From: Castanea sativa
Taxonomy: Eukaryota; Streptophyta; Magnoliopsida; Fagales; Fagaceae
Reading direction: 5' to 3'
DNA length: 64,000 nt
Assembly: GCF_040712315.1 (NCBI RefSeq)
Contig: NC_134015.1
Location: 13,226,945-13,290,944 of the forward strand
The position numbers and the translations under genes were made by a program. Below are positions 23,124 to 34,462 of this stretch, in pieces. The notes beneath the pieces are model-generated. The model made no database searches, had not been told where the DNA came from, and saw only the letters and a program-made list of their open reading frames with translations. The first letter of the stretch is position 1. Every line of letters begins with the position of its first letter.

Positions 23124-26062
23124 TGGGTTAGTGCCCTTTGTTTGGCTGTTTCTGTCAGTTGGAAAAGCTGAGAACACTTCAAAAAGGCTCGAGAAGAGTG
23201 AGGACTACAAGCCCAGCTTTGCATGCCGTGGATTGGAAGAAAATTTTTAGTGCACGACATACACTGTAATTGCAAGAGTATAACTATAGGAACTTGGCTT
23301 GTTTAGTAGCCGTGTTTAAGAATTGTTATAGTTATTTAAGTGTTATAAAAATATGTGAAAATTGTTGTTATTTAAGCTCCCTTTGTTTTCATGTAAAAAC
23401 TGTCATTTAAATAACAATATCAATCACCCATCGGGTTTTTTGCCAATGCATGAACAGTTTATTGACCTTTTGGCTTTACCAAAAGTTCCGCTCAAAAGTT
23501 ATAAAAATAAAAAATGAAAAGTTCCACTAAAAGGCTAAAAGTAATGTATTTACTTATTAAATAAAAAATAAAAATAAAAAACAGAACCACAACATTTACC
23601 CGATAATTTTACAATAAAATTTAAGTGGAGAATTGTTAATGACAAATAAAAAAATTAATATTAATAATAGGCTTATATAACGACAATTAGTAGCTTGTTA
23701 TTTAAGTTTTACTGTGAAATTATTGCGAAATTGTTATATCCATAACAATAGTAAAAAAATGCATTTGCTTGTCACGCTTCAATTTCAATATACTCTTGGC
23801 AAGTATTGAAATAATTGGTCTCGCTTTATTATAATTATATTTTTGTTGAATAAGAAATTCAAATAATATATATAATGTTTTTATATTATATAAATATCAA
23901 AATCTAATAAGTATGGAATATATTTGCAAAAAAATAACTACCTTATTAACAAATAAAAAACACGTATTAGTGGGTAGCTATTTTTATACATATATCTTTC
24001 GGTTGTTAGATTTTGATACAAATGACGTAGTATCATTTGATACAAATACTTTTTCTTTATAAAATACTGTTCATCAAAAAAGTAATGTATAAGACACTAA
24101 ACATAGATTTATACACTCCAATTAATTTTTTCTTCCATCTTCTTACTTCTTTATAGTTTCATAGTTTCAGCAATAAACCCAAAATTTATCTAATATATAA
24201 CTTTTGCAAATATTCTCAACATTTTATGTTGATTTATTTATTTATGATTTATTTTAAGTAATCAAATAATATGTTTAAACTTGATGTAATTAGAGTAATC
24301 TCTTTTTTTAATAGAAAAAGTAATCCTTAATTGGATTGTTATTAACTATGAATTAATTACTTTTGTTTTCTTTATTTTATATGAAATATATATTTATGAT
24401 TGATTGAGATTATGGAGAATCATTATCATAATATATATGAGGTTAAATTGAATTATAAATATGAAAAAATAAAATAAATTTTACATTTATTTTAGTTTAT
24501 GTATGAAAATTACATAACCATATAATTGTTTATTTAGTTTATAATTAATATCAATTCATATTTTTCACATTCATTTTACTTTTAATTTTGTCTTTTGATC
24601 TTGCCCCACTTAAGTCAAAATCTTGGCTCCACAACAGGTAGGCAATGACTACAACTTCACTCAACATCTCTTTATTGGATGTAAATTCTGAGAAATCCAT
24701 CGTTAGATTACATTTTCTTCTTATATCTTTCATGCTTACAAAAATTTTAAAAAATCAAAGATCAATGGCAATATCATCAATCGAATGTTTGAATTTCAAA
24801 CTTTTGTATTCTAAAATTATAAATAAAAAATAAGTTTATAGATTGAGTAGTATATAACATTTGATTGCTATGAAATTTGACATACTTTTTAAGAACATAA
24901 AAACCATCCAATTCAGTTGTTATATTTTAATGAAAGTTGTAGTCATTGGCTACAATCAAGTTTGTAGCTAAACCTCTCCATTAACCCAGACTCTTCAGAT
25001 GCCGCTATTATATGGAAATTCTGACAATCACTGATTGATTTTCTTTTCCTTTAACCACAATTGCAACCTCCTCACCTCTTTTCTTTTATTATTATAAATT
25101 TTCAATTTCTCTCTCTCCACCAATCCACAAATTGATCAGTATGGCTTTCAATGGGATAGTTTCCTGAGTGTTTTTCCTATTCTTTCGATCATGGCTCAAG
25201 CTTGTATTCCAAACCCCAATCAAATGAGTACAAGAGATAGAGAGTCACTCTAGAGCTTGCAGACAAATCTGAAATGTATGAGAGGTGAACATTAGTAGCC
25301 CAGGTTCAAAGGGTATGAACTCAAAATGAGTTTGTTATTTATATTATTTTTATTACTTATTTATTTATTTCCATCTCATTATTAGGAAAAATTATGTAAT
25401 TCAATTTCAAGATTTCATAATAAACAAGTTTGAGTTTTCATGGTCTCAAAAATATTCAAATATACTTTTGTTTTTCAAAATTGATTTGAGTTGGGCATTT
25501 GATCATGTTTATTATAAATTGCTTTATGGTTGCCCTTCTCTAGACTGTAGAAATGGTGCTCTCAATAAGCGAGGGTCTATTAAATTTGATCATTTTGCTG
25601 AAGTAAGGTTTGTTGAAATGTATTTTATTTATTTACCTTATTGTAAATAAGTTTTCATATGATGATTCTAACTTGTTAAACCTCACTTTACCTTCTTTTT
25701 TTGTGTGGCTTTATCATTATTTTCTATTGGCAACTAACTAGACATCACTTTTAGCAAGTAAGGATGCATGTAGCTGGTATGAAAGTTGCACCTGAAAATT
25801 CAGAAGAATTCAAATATGATACAATCTCATCACATGAAGAAAAAGATGAAATATAATGTTGTGTTGGCATGTCCCTCCATTATTAGGTTACAAATATTAG
25901 GTGTAAAAAAAATAGAATGATATATTTGTGAAGATAGAGAGTTGGAAAATACTTTTAGAAATAATTCAATTTTTGAGGAGAATCAACTATCTTCAATAAA
26001 TTTTAGAGATTGAATTATGGTATATCATATTACAAAATAATTATATATTCTCACTCATCACA
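22709..26062. other. AT-rich intergenic DNA, no gene seen
   Basis: No supported coding region. The stretch includes a GA run near 22835, an (AT)n palindrome at 23067-23130 and a 300-bp-spaced inverted repeat at 24640-24951. A short plus frame near 25468 (60 codons) has no family resemblance I recognise. Confidence 0.4.
23067..23130. repeat. (AT)n inside a perfect inverted repeat
   Basis: TTAACCCACCATA on the left and TATGGTGGGTTA on the right are exact inverted copies around TACATACATA and (TA)n, so the 64-bp stretch can fold into a hairpin. Confidence 0.85.
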
Positions 26063-26884
26063 TGGGTCTGCAACTAATATATATGAGTAAGGATGGAGGG
26101 CTCAGATATAGGTATTGGTTTGTAGGTCATGCCCAAGGACATCAAATAGCTCGATGACAGGTAAATACTAATGAAGGCATACAGGTTAATGGGCCGTGAA
26201 AAAGGTCTAGCCATAAGGAGCTGGAAATGTTGTCCAAGGAGAAGTACTTCTTCGGCCAAACAAAGTAGAGGTCAAATGTCCGACCCTTCATGAAGAACAA
26301 GGCAACAAGCAATCACGCTAGTAAGGATAAACATCAGATAGGAATAAGACAAAAGAGAGTTGAGAAATATCTGAGAAGAAAGCTGCTACTAGCGCATTGA
26401 ATGCTCTGCAACTAACCCCTTGGCCGTATTAATGGGGAGGTAATACCCGAACGGTAACATTCAGTTTTATAGCTACCTACAAAGACTTTAGGAAGGTGCT
26501 GATGGGACAAGTATCAAAGCCAACATTCTAATCTACACGTGGAGTGCTGAAATGAAAGGAGGAAAGGGAATCTAAAGGAGAAAAACCCCATTACAGGGAT
26601 TAGAAAACCAAAGAAAAATGACCGTAGACTCAAGAACTGTAATTTTGTATAAGTTTAAGAGAGATATATAAGAACAAATCATCCACAGACTTGGCCAAGG
26701 AGAGCTTTTCTTGTTCAAAACTGTTTGTTTTATTCTTCTTAGCAATAACTAACCTTCCGTGATTACCGTTCACTTAACTCATTGAAAGTTCATCTTAAGC
26801 CTACTCTCTAACAAATTCATTGTTTTGGGCTCTTTAAGTCATTGACCCTTCATTTGGGCTTCAGGAGCAAATTGTGTCCTTACA
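26063..26884 (+). mobile_element. Diverged solo LTR related to the main gypsy family
   Basis: Ends in CTTACA at 26884. It shares with the 1431-2195 LTR a long block around 'agaaatatct...aagctgctac...gccgtattaatgggg' and 'gatgggacaagtatc...acacgtgg'. The left end is uncertain and I found no target duplication, so the copy is probably old or truncated. Confidence 0.6.
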
Positions 26885-27079
26885 ATGATAATTGTGAAAA
26901 TAATTGTAGAATTGATTATGACCCTAAAATAACTTTTAGAATATAAAACATTCTAATTAAAAGTTAAGACATCACTTTTTTATAAATAAAAATAAAAATA
27001 ATATAGGCATCCCATTAAGAAGGAACTACATGCAATCATTAAGGCTGAGTATTTTTTTTAAGACACATGGATAAGCTAA

Positions 27080-27535
27080 ACAAGGGTTCATTGAGGAGGA
27101 ATCTATTGGGTTCCACTTTTTAGATTTTTATTTTTATTTTATATATATACAATATAAAAATTCTACTCTAATTCAATTTGTGTATATGTATATGAAACTT
27201 CCTCTTAGAGACTTGAACCTTGGCCCTTGCTCACACACTCCACAAGCACTTATACTTGTGGAATAATCATTACACTAAAGGTGTACTATGGTCACTTCAT
27301 TAGATTTGGAAAGCAACAAGAGCAAATAAATAAATACTTCGTAGAATAATGCTAAGACCACATGTGAGGTGTGAGTAATTGAGTTGTGACAAAAGTTGTG
27401 TGATCTGTTGTGGTCTTGGCATTATTCATACTTCACCTCCTTCAAGCACTCATCGGCCTTTACTTATCTGCTTTGTTGCTTTCCAATGCACTAGAACCAA
27501 TAAACTTCTCCCCCAATGAGAGTGGTATTATATGT
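27080..27535. mobile_element. Foldback (long inverted repeat) element
   Basis: Two arms, about 27296-27362 and 27409-27500, are inverted copies ('ggaaagcaacaa...', 'aatgctaagaccaca'). The outer parts (27085-27115 versus 27495-27530, 'tcattgaggaggaatctattgggttcca') also pair. The left arm is interrupted by about 180 bp of other sequence. No coding capacity. Confidence 0.5.
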
Positions 27536-27904
27536 ATTTGATACATGATAATGATAGATTTCTTTTCCATGATAGTGATACCATCTGTCAACAAAAGTCT
27601 TTTTTTTTTTTAATTTAAAATTATACCAACTACCTTATTATTTAAAATTTTAATGGAAAGAATAAAATTTAAATTGTGAAAAGAAAGAAATTGAGAGAGG
27701 GGAAATGATGCCAAACACACCGCGGGTTGAGTGAAAGAAACAGCAAGGAGGACATGACGCCGACGCACAAAAGTTGTTCACCCCATAGGCCAAAAACCCA
27801 TTTGCCATGGTCCCACCCTCAATAGTTCATTTATGCCAATGATCCCATTAATAAGTGCAAAAGATCCTTCTCAAATATTATAAAATAAATAAATAAAACC
27901 CTTA

Positions 27905-28987
27905 AGAGAATTCCCATCAAGAATTTTAAAAATTTTAACATTTAACACTTCAAAAACTTACTTTATTGATTATGCCACCCCATTTTAAGATACATCAAAC
28001 ATCAAAACTTCTATATTTTTTGTCATTTCATTTAAATAATATAAACTACTCATTAAAATAATAATAAATCATCCACACAAAAAACTATAACAACCAGCCA
28101 ACCCCCTCCTCCACCGCTCCACTTGCCATAACCACCATTGTAGCAACCACAACCCACCACTACAACCACAACCATCCACCAAAATCACAACCAACCACCA
28201 CAAAAAAAACCAGCAAACAACCAAACAACCAAAACCCACCACTACAACCACAACCATCCACCAAAATCACAACCAACCACCACTCAACCACCACAAAAAC
28301 AACCAGCAAACCCACACCGAACCAGCAAACAACCAAAACCCATCACACACACAAACCCAAGATCGGTGACCCACGACCCACACCGAACCAAAACCACTAC
28401 CACAAACCACAGCAAAAAAAAAAAAAAAAAAACCTTCATTGCCACCACCAGCAAATCGGTGAACCAAAACCCACAAGAAGCAAAACTAGATAGGTGAACC
28501 AAAACCCATCACACACACGCAAAACCAATAGATCGATGACCCACAACCCACGTCGAACCTCCACCACGACCACTGGACCGTCGGACCCACGATCCATGCC
28601 CATCGGACCACAATTGCCGACCATCGAACCATCACCGCCACCACCCACGACCATTAGACCATCCAATCGGACCCAAACCCATCAAACCACGACCCTGACC
28701 ATCGGACCACGCCAAACCATGGGACAAAGAACAGAGAAGAGGGAAGAGATGAGTGATAGGAAAGAGAAATAGAAATGGAAATAAATCCGTTGGTGATGAA
28801 TAAAAAACCTTTTTTCTTTTTACAATTCAGCTATAGTGAGCTTGTATTGATACAAGCCCACTGTAGCTTCGTGCTAAATGTTTTAGGATTTAGAATGTTT
28901 AATGGATGCGTGTTTTTATGATTTGAGGGGCTAAAAATGCTAAAAAATAGCAATTAGCATTTTTAGCACCCTTAATGAGAATGCTCT
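27905..28987. mobile_element. AGAGCATT-ended non-autonomous element with AC-rich core
   Basis: Imperfect terminal inverted repeats: AGAGAATTCCCATCAAG at the left and, read inward from the right, AGAGCATTCTCATTAAG. The core (28069-28700) is a degenerate ACCACA/CCAAAACC minisatellite-like stretch that opens several long but low-complexity frames on both strands. I do not regard these as genes. Imperfect direct repeats of 70-80 bp flank the element (27822-27895 and 28988-29060). Confidence 0.5.
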
Positions 28988-29209
28988 AATAGTTCACTAC
29001 ATTTATGCCAATGGTCCCATTAAAAAGTGTAAAAGATCCTTCTCCAAAATTTATAATAAAAAAAAGTGTAAAAGATCAATGCATTCGGTGAATGTAACTA
29101 TCACCTATTTACCCTCAAGTAATAGGACTAACAAATTTGTACCCTTTTTTTACTAAGTTATTATAGTACCATAGTATTTTTTCCACGTTTTTTTCGTTAC
29201 AATTTTGAG

Positions 29210-29577
29210 AGAGCATCAGCATTGGTGATAGTAAAAAAATTATTTTACCATCTCAAACACTAAAAAAGGCTTAACATCAATGATGCTAAAGTCAAATTTT
29301 TATCGGCAACTTTCTAAAGTGAATTGCCAAGACTAGCAGTTCACTGTAACAAGAAGGGATTAAAAAGATTTATTTTATGTCTTTTGTTGGGTTTTGTGGT
29401 AGAGGAGGAGAGAGGAAGTGAGAAAGAAATTAATAAAAACATAAATAATGTTTAGTTGATGAAAAAAAATAAGGGAATTGATGTGGGGTGTGTTATGAAA
29501 TTGTGTATCAAAATAGGTAAAGTAGCTTTTTAAGATATTAAATGCTAAAATTTTTAGATTACAGATGTAAATGCTCT
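29210..29577. mobile_element. Second AGAGCAT-ended MITE-like element
   Basis: The left end is AGAGCATCAGCATTGG and the right end read inward is AGAGCATTTACATCTG. It is 368 bp, AT-rich and non-coding. Imperfect direct repeats of about 45 bp directly adjoin both ends (29168-29209 and 29581-29624). Confidence 0.45.
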
Positions 29578-30371
29578 AGGACCATAGCTTTTTTGTCACA
29601 CTTTTTGTTACAATTCTAAAATTTTAGACACTTAAACTGTGAGTAATTATCTATTACTTTTACATAAATTTATGGTAAAAGTCATGGCATAAAAATTGTG
29701 TCCATTGAATTTTTAATTTTTTGAATCGACAAAGAAAAAAAAAACTCTCATAAGTAGTAGTCATTTTGCAAATAATTGTTATTTGTAAAATAAATAAAAA
29801 TTTTGGGTTTTGAAGGAAATAAATTAGAAACATGAAGATCTTGTATTAATGTTCTTTTAACTTTTTTTCGGACATGTATGCATGTCCTTTAGGCTCCGTT
29901 TGGTTAGAGTGAAAATATGAATGATGGAAAAGAAAGAGAAGAAACTAGAAGAAAAAATTATGTTTTCCTTTGATTGGTTCAAAAAGAGAAAACACAAAGG
30001 ATGGAAAATATTGGAAAACATATCCACCCGGGCCCACAAATTTTTATTCTCTCGATTTAGGAGGAAAACTGGGAAGAAAAGAGAGAAAATGGGGAGCTTA
30101 GCTCTTGAATTACATATATACTCCTCTCCAAGTTGATGTCTTTTATGTAGATTTTTTCCCTTTTTTATTTTTATTTTTTAATTTTATTATGGGAACTTGT
30201 GTGCTGGTGAGTCAGGTCCTGGACTCCTTTCTTTTCATCCTTTTTTTTTTTTAGTTCTTTTCTTTTGTGTTCGTACTACACCCTTTCTTTTTTCAATTTT
30301 TTTTTTTTAAGTTTTGGGTTCTTCAACTTTTTATCCTCTTTTTATTTTATTTTTTTAATGAAGAAATCATT

Positions 30372-31134
30372 TGTAAGTGCACAATTGCACCTGGACCCAA
30401 AAACACATGTGGGCTCAGGCCCAATGAGCCTTAGACAATTAAATTTGTAGAGTGTGGGTTCGCAACCTAATTTAGTGGTGCTCGAAGCTTGATGAACAGG
30501 CTAGAATGTTACAGTACTTACAAACAATGGATAAATAGGGCAAAATGAACCTCCTCGGACGTAGGCTGAGGACAATCTGTATATTATTTCTCTTTTTCCT
30601 TTTAAAGGTTACAATCCTTAGTCTTTCTCTAGTTCTTTTTTCTTTACAAAAAGGCCTCCTCTCTCTTCTACCCCCTTCTCTCCTTAAATACTTCCTTTCC
30701 TTCTCCTTTTATCCACGTGTCACCCAAAATCCCCTTCCACCACCTTCTTGAATTCTTTAAATACTAGCTAGAAGGCTGAATTCTACTGTTTAGGGGTCAC
30801 TTCCCCATTAATGCGGCCAAGGAGGTAGGTGCAGGGTCTTTAATGTGGAGGCAGCAGCCTTTTTCTGAGATATTTCTCTTACACCGCCATGTCTAGAGGG
30901 TATTTGGATCCCCTCTTTAACCTACAGTCTTTCCAGAACTCTGCCTTGATCTTTCTAGTGAACCTCCAAGTAATCACGTGTCTGTCCGAGGAGAGACTCT
31001 TCCTCGGATGAATCCTCGGGCCCTCGGCTTGTAAGCCAACTCGCAGCCCTAAAAGCCTTTAGTCAAGAACGAACTAGCGCCCATTGATAAAGCCCAAGGC
31101 CCAAATACCCACTTAGGTTCTTTCACTCCCCACA
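30372..31134 (-). repeat. 3' LTR of the gypsy element
   Basis: 763 bp, TGTAAGTGCAC to CTCCCCACA on the plus strand. It aligns without gaps to 40784-41546 with about 18 mismatches counted by eye (roughly 2.4 percent), 13 of them transitions. Short reading frames inside it are not genes. Confidence 0.95.
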
Positions 31135-31147
31135 ATAGCCCCTCAAA
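31135..31147 (-). other. Polypurine tract next to the 3' LTR
   Basis: On the minus strand TTTTGAGGGGCTAT directly precedes the TGTGGGG start of the 3' LTR, the expected place for plus-strand priming. Confidence 0.6.
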
Positions 31148-31636
31148 ACTTTATTTTTCCCTATCCGAGGAGAAAAATGGAGTTTTGATCCGACCAAAAC
31201 TTCCCCCACATGTTTCGTACCTCACCACGTGTGTGGAAATCGTTTCGTTTCCCAGAAAATGCCGTCTGGCGCTTTGAATTTCAAAACGCGCGCATTTATG
31301 ACCGCAAGTTACACCTTGTTTCTCACGTTCAACGGTGAGATGAACATCCAACGGTCCGTATTGCCCCCTGAAAATTTGGCGGGATGAATCCAATTTCGAG
31401 GCCGCTTCTCGCACGTCATAACGCTTTGGAAATATGCGTCATCATTTATTTCTTCAGAACTTAATCATATCAAAACATCAGTCATTGCCTTTTCTCTTAA
31501 GAAATCCGTGGAAACTCGCATAACTACGAACTCGTAAGTTCTTACTTTTTCTTTTACTCCTTTCTCCTCGGATTCTATCATCGGCTCCCTTTTTAACCAC
31601 TTTCCTTCTTAAAACTTGCCATTTCCTTTCTCATAG

Positions 31637-34193
31637 ATGGGTAGGTTTATGTGTTTAGTTGACACCGCCGCTGTGATGGAAGGTTTTAGGGCCAAATACC
31701 AGATTCCCAGCGACGTAGGCTTGAAATACTGTCCGGCGGAAGCCGTAGGTGGTTCTAGGAAGACGGGAGAGGTCATCATCCCTATGATTGCCTTCATAGA
31801 AGGTGGGATGACCCTCCCTATGAGAAGCGTAACTAGGGAATATCTTCGCAACCACCGGTTGTGCCCTGACCAGTGCGCACCCAATGTATTTAGGGTCTTA
31901 GGAAGTGTCGACGCCCTAAATGAGCAGATGGGCTTGAACCTCACTTGGCATGACGTTGTCTTCATGTACGAATGCCACAAACTTAGGAACGTAGGCTATT
32001 ACATTAAATCCCGGTCTAGTGTAGTTAGGTTAATTTCTTGTTTGCCCAAGTCCAATAAAGGCATGAAGGACGACTACCTCATCGCCTCAGGCAACTGGCA
32101 CGACGGCCCACACTGCCCAGTCGTATGGGGAGATCCAGGTGTGACTCCTTAGGATCTAATTTCCCAACCCCGTAATTCCATCTAAAAATCCTTAAATGCT
32201 TATTTACTTTCACAAACTGTCTAACTCCGATTTGTTATATGCATTACTAATCTGACCACATTTGCCTTTTTGGGTGTCTTTTTCCACAGACAAACAACTC
32301 GTGCGCCCACGCCTGAGCCATTGCAACGTCGCTGACCTAAACCGCGTGCTGTGCTCAGAAGTTTTCGTGAGTGAAGACTTGCAGCTTAGAGCGGCTCACC
32401 TAATACTAAGGTACGACCCAATATCCTCAGACTTCCAGGAGATAGAGAACGCGATTATCGCAATAGATAGGAGGCGCAAGAGAATAAACGTAGCAAGACC
32501 GAACTTTCTTGCTGACTACGACATCCCTGACGACCTCAACACCATTCTGTACACGTGTCCCATTGCGGCGATCCCTCTCTTGACGCACTCTCAAGCAACT
32601 ACTGTCCCGGAGGAGCAAGTGTCCTCTTAGCACACGTTGGACGACGAGATAGACAAGTTTCAGCTCGAGGACGTCGAAAGACCCCGAGGAAACCAGTTCG
32701 TCGTGCTTTATGACGAGGAAGAAGAGCCCGCCGAGGCCTCCGGAGTTGCAGGGCTAGTAGTTGCCCATCCTGAAGAAGATTCCGAGGAGGAAGAAATGGA
32801 CGCACTTCAAGGCCTTATGACCAAGAGAGGCGAGAGAGTCGCCCAGAGAAGAGCGGGAGGGTCCCAAGTTCCTCCGTCTTTGCCACCACCCCCTCCTCCA
32901 GCCGATCCTAAACCCCCAGTCGTGGAGCCCAAGAAGAAAAGGAAGGGGGAGGCCGAGGAGGCTGGTGGCGAGAAGCAGAAAAAGCCAAGGCAGCAACCAC
33001 AACAAACTCAGCAGCAGAAATTAGACAAGGGCAAGGGACGTGCTCGTTCAGTTGAAAGTGGGGAGATTAGGGATATGGCCGAAATGCGCCGAGCACCGGC
33101 TACCTGGTCTCCTGACTTGAGATTGGACGGCGCACCAATCTCTTACCAGTCCAACATTAGGGCATTCCAACAAGGCCACACCCACCACCTGGCCGAGGCG
33201 TTGGAACGTCCCCTTCTGCTGCCCAAGGATATGGATGCCTTGGAAAAAATGAGCCAGCCTCAGCTATTCCTTTCTTTGAAAAGGGAATTGGCCCTGGTAA
33301 GTTTCACCTATGAATATTTTATTTTCATAATATCAGATTATTAGTAAGTATTTTTATGCATCTAACTCCCTGATACTTTGTCACAAGCCATTCAAGAGGT
33401 CTTTGCTGCCAAGAAATTTGTGGAAGATGCTCGGAAGAAGGCCGGAATGGAGCAGGAGATTCGGCAGGAGACTGAGAAGTCCCTAGGCCAGGCCCTAGCA
33501 GAAAACGAGAGACTCTCCTCTCAGTTGGCCAATTTAAAAAGAGAAAGAGACGGCGCCGAGGCCAATTTGAGAACAATGAGGACTCAAGTGGAAGGGCAGC
33601 GCAAGCTTCTTCATCAGAAGGATGATGAGCTCTCCCAAGCCCATAAGGAACGCTCGGACTTGGAGAAGGAGCTTGCGCGAATGAAGGAGGAAGCTCGCAC
33701 CTTCAAGCATTCTCTGGAGGACGCGAAGCAAGCAAGTTACAAGGAAGGGGTAGCTGCAACAGAAGAACAGCTGACAGAGGCTTTCGCGGCCTTGTGCCGA
33801 GAATACTGTCAGCAGGTTTGGGGGGAAGCCCTAAACGTGGCAGGGGTTCCTTCAGCTTCCAAGCTGAGGAAGTCCGAGAATATTTGGCTTCCCCTAGACA
33901 TACAGGAGATAGAAGAGGCTCCTGCTGTTGCTCCTGCCCCTGAGGCTGCTCTTCCTGCTCTTCCTCCTGTGATCCCAGAGCTCATTCCAAATCCTACAGA
34001 GCCTTCAGGTTCTAATAAAGAGAAGGAAGGGAGCGGGGGTGCCGAGAAGGGCCTAAGCCAAAGTGCGGAGCCTACCATTCCTCCAACCACTACAACAGAC
34101 AGAGGAAAAAAAGTCTTGTCTGCCTTTGAATTGGAATTAAAAAGCACCGAGGCTAGCAGTACTTCTCAGCAAGACCCCCTTCCAAAAGCTTAG
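31637..34193 (+). pseudogene. Antisense extra ORF (aORF) of the gypsy element, three exons
   Basis: Encoded opposite to gag-pol between integrase and the 3' LTR. Exon 1 is 31637-32138 (donor ag|gtgtga), exon 2 is 32290-33296 (acceptor cacag, donor ctg|gtaagt), exon 3 about 33387-34193. The exon 1-2 join is in phase. Exon 1 (GVIIPMIAF-like, EVIIPMIAFIEGG at about residues 52-64) resembles the plant 'putative gypsy type transposon' family (Transposase_28-like). Exon 2 has an acidic and proline-rich part with a KKRK basic cluster. Exon 3 is a long Glu/Lys/Ala coiled coil followed by a conserved CREYCQQVWGEALNVAGVP block. A TAG at 32628-32630 interrupts exon 2. No AG stands at the in-frame acceptor of exon 3 (aa|gcc; the nearest AG is one base off). 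Function unknown. Confidence 0.75.
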
Positions 34194-34462
34194 GGCCGAG
34201 CTTAGGGCCGAGCTTAGGGCTTCTTTTTCTCTATACTTGAAAATTTCCATGTAATGATGTATATTGACATAATTAATGAAAGACAATTTTATTTGATTTT
34301 CATCTAAGTTATGTTTATTTCATCTTTTCATCTTTATGCTTACCATAAAAGTTCTCATTAGCACACAGCGAAAAGAAAGAATGAGATAAAAAAGTCCACT
34401 TTCAGCAGTTTGAACAATTACAACTTTAAACAGCAATACACATACTTGCTTTGTGAAGTAAA

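Noticed and set aside
25468..25650. 60-codon plus-strand frame
   Set aside because: No recognisable motif, no splice or repeat context that supports a gene.
26063..26884. Complete solo LTR with target duplication
   Set aside because: I could not find matching 5-bp flanks, so it is reported only as a diverged LTR with an uncertain left end.
28494..28772. 92-codon plus-strand frame rich in Pro, Thr and Arg
   Set aside because: It follows from the AC-rich low-complexity core. Frames of similar length open on the opposite strand and no domain is recognisable.
30545..30751. 68-codon frame inside the LTR, also at 40957-41163
   Set aside because: Identical because it lies in both LTRs. Leucine/serine-rich translation of a CT-rich stretch, no family resemblance.
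31637..34193. Host gene captured between the LTRs
   Set aside because: Its position, orientation and family resemblance fit the antisense extra ORF known from Tat-lineage elements, so it is treated as part of the retrotransposon.
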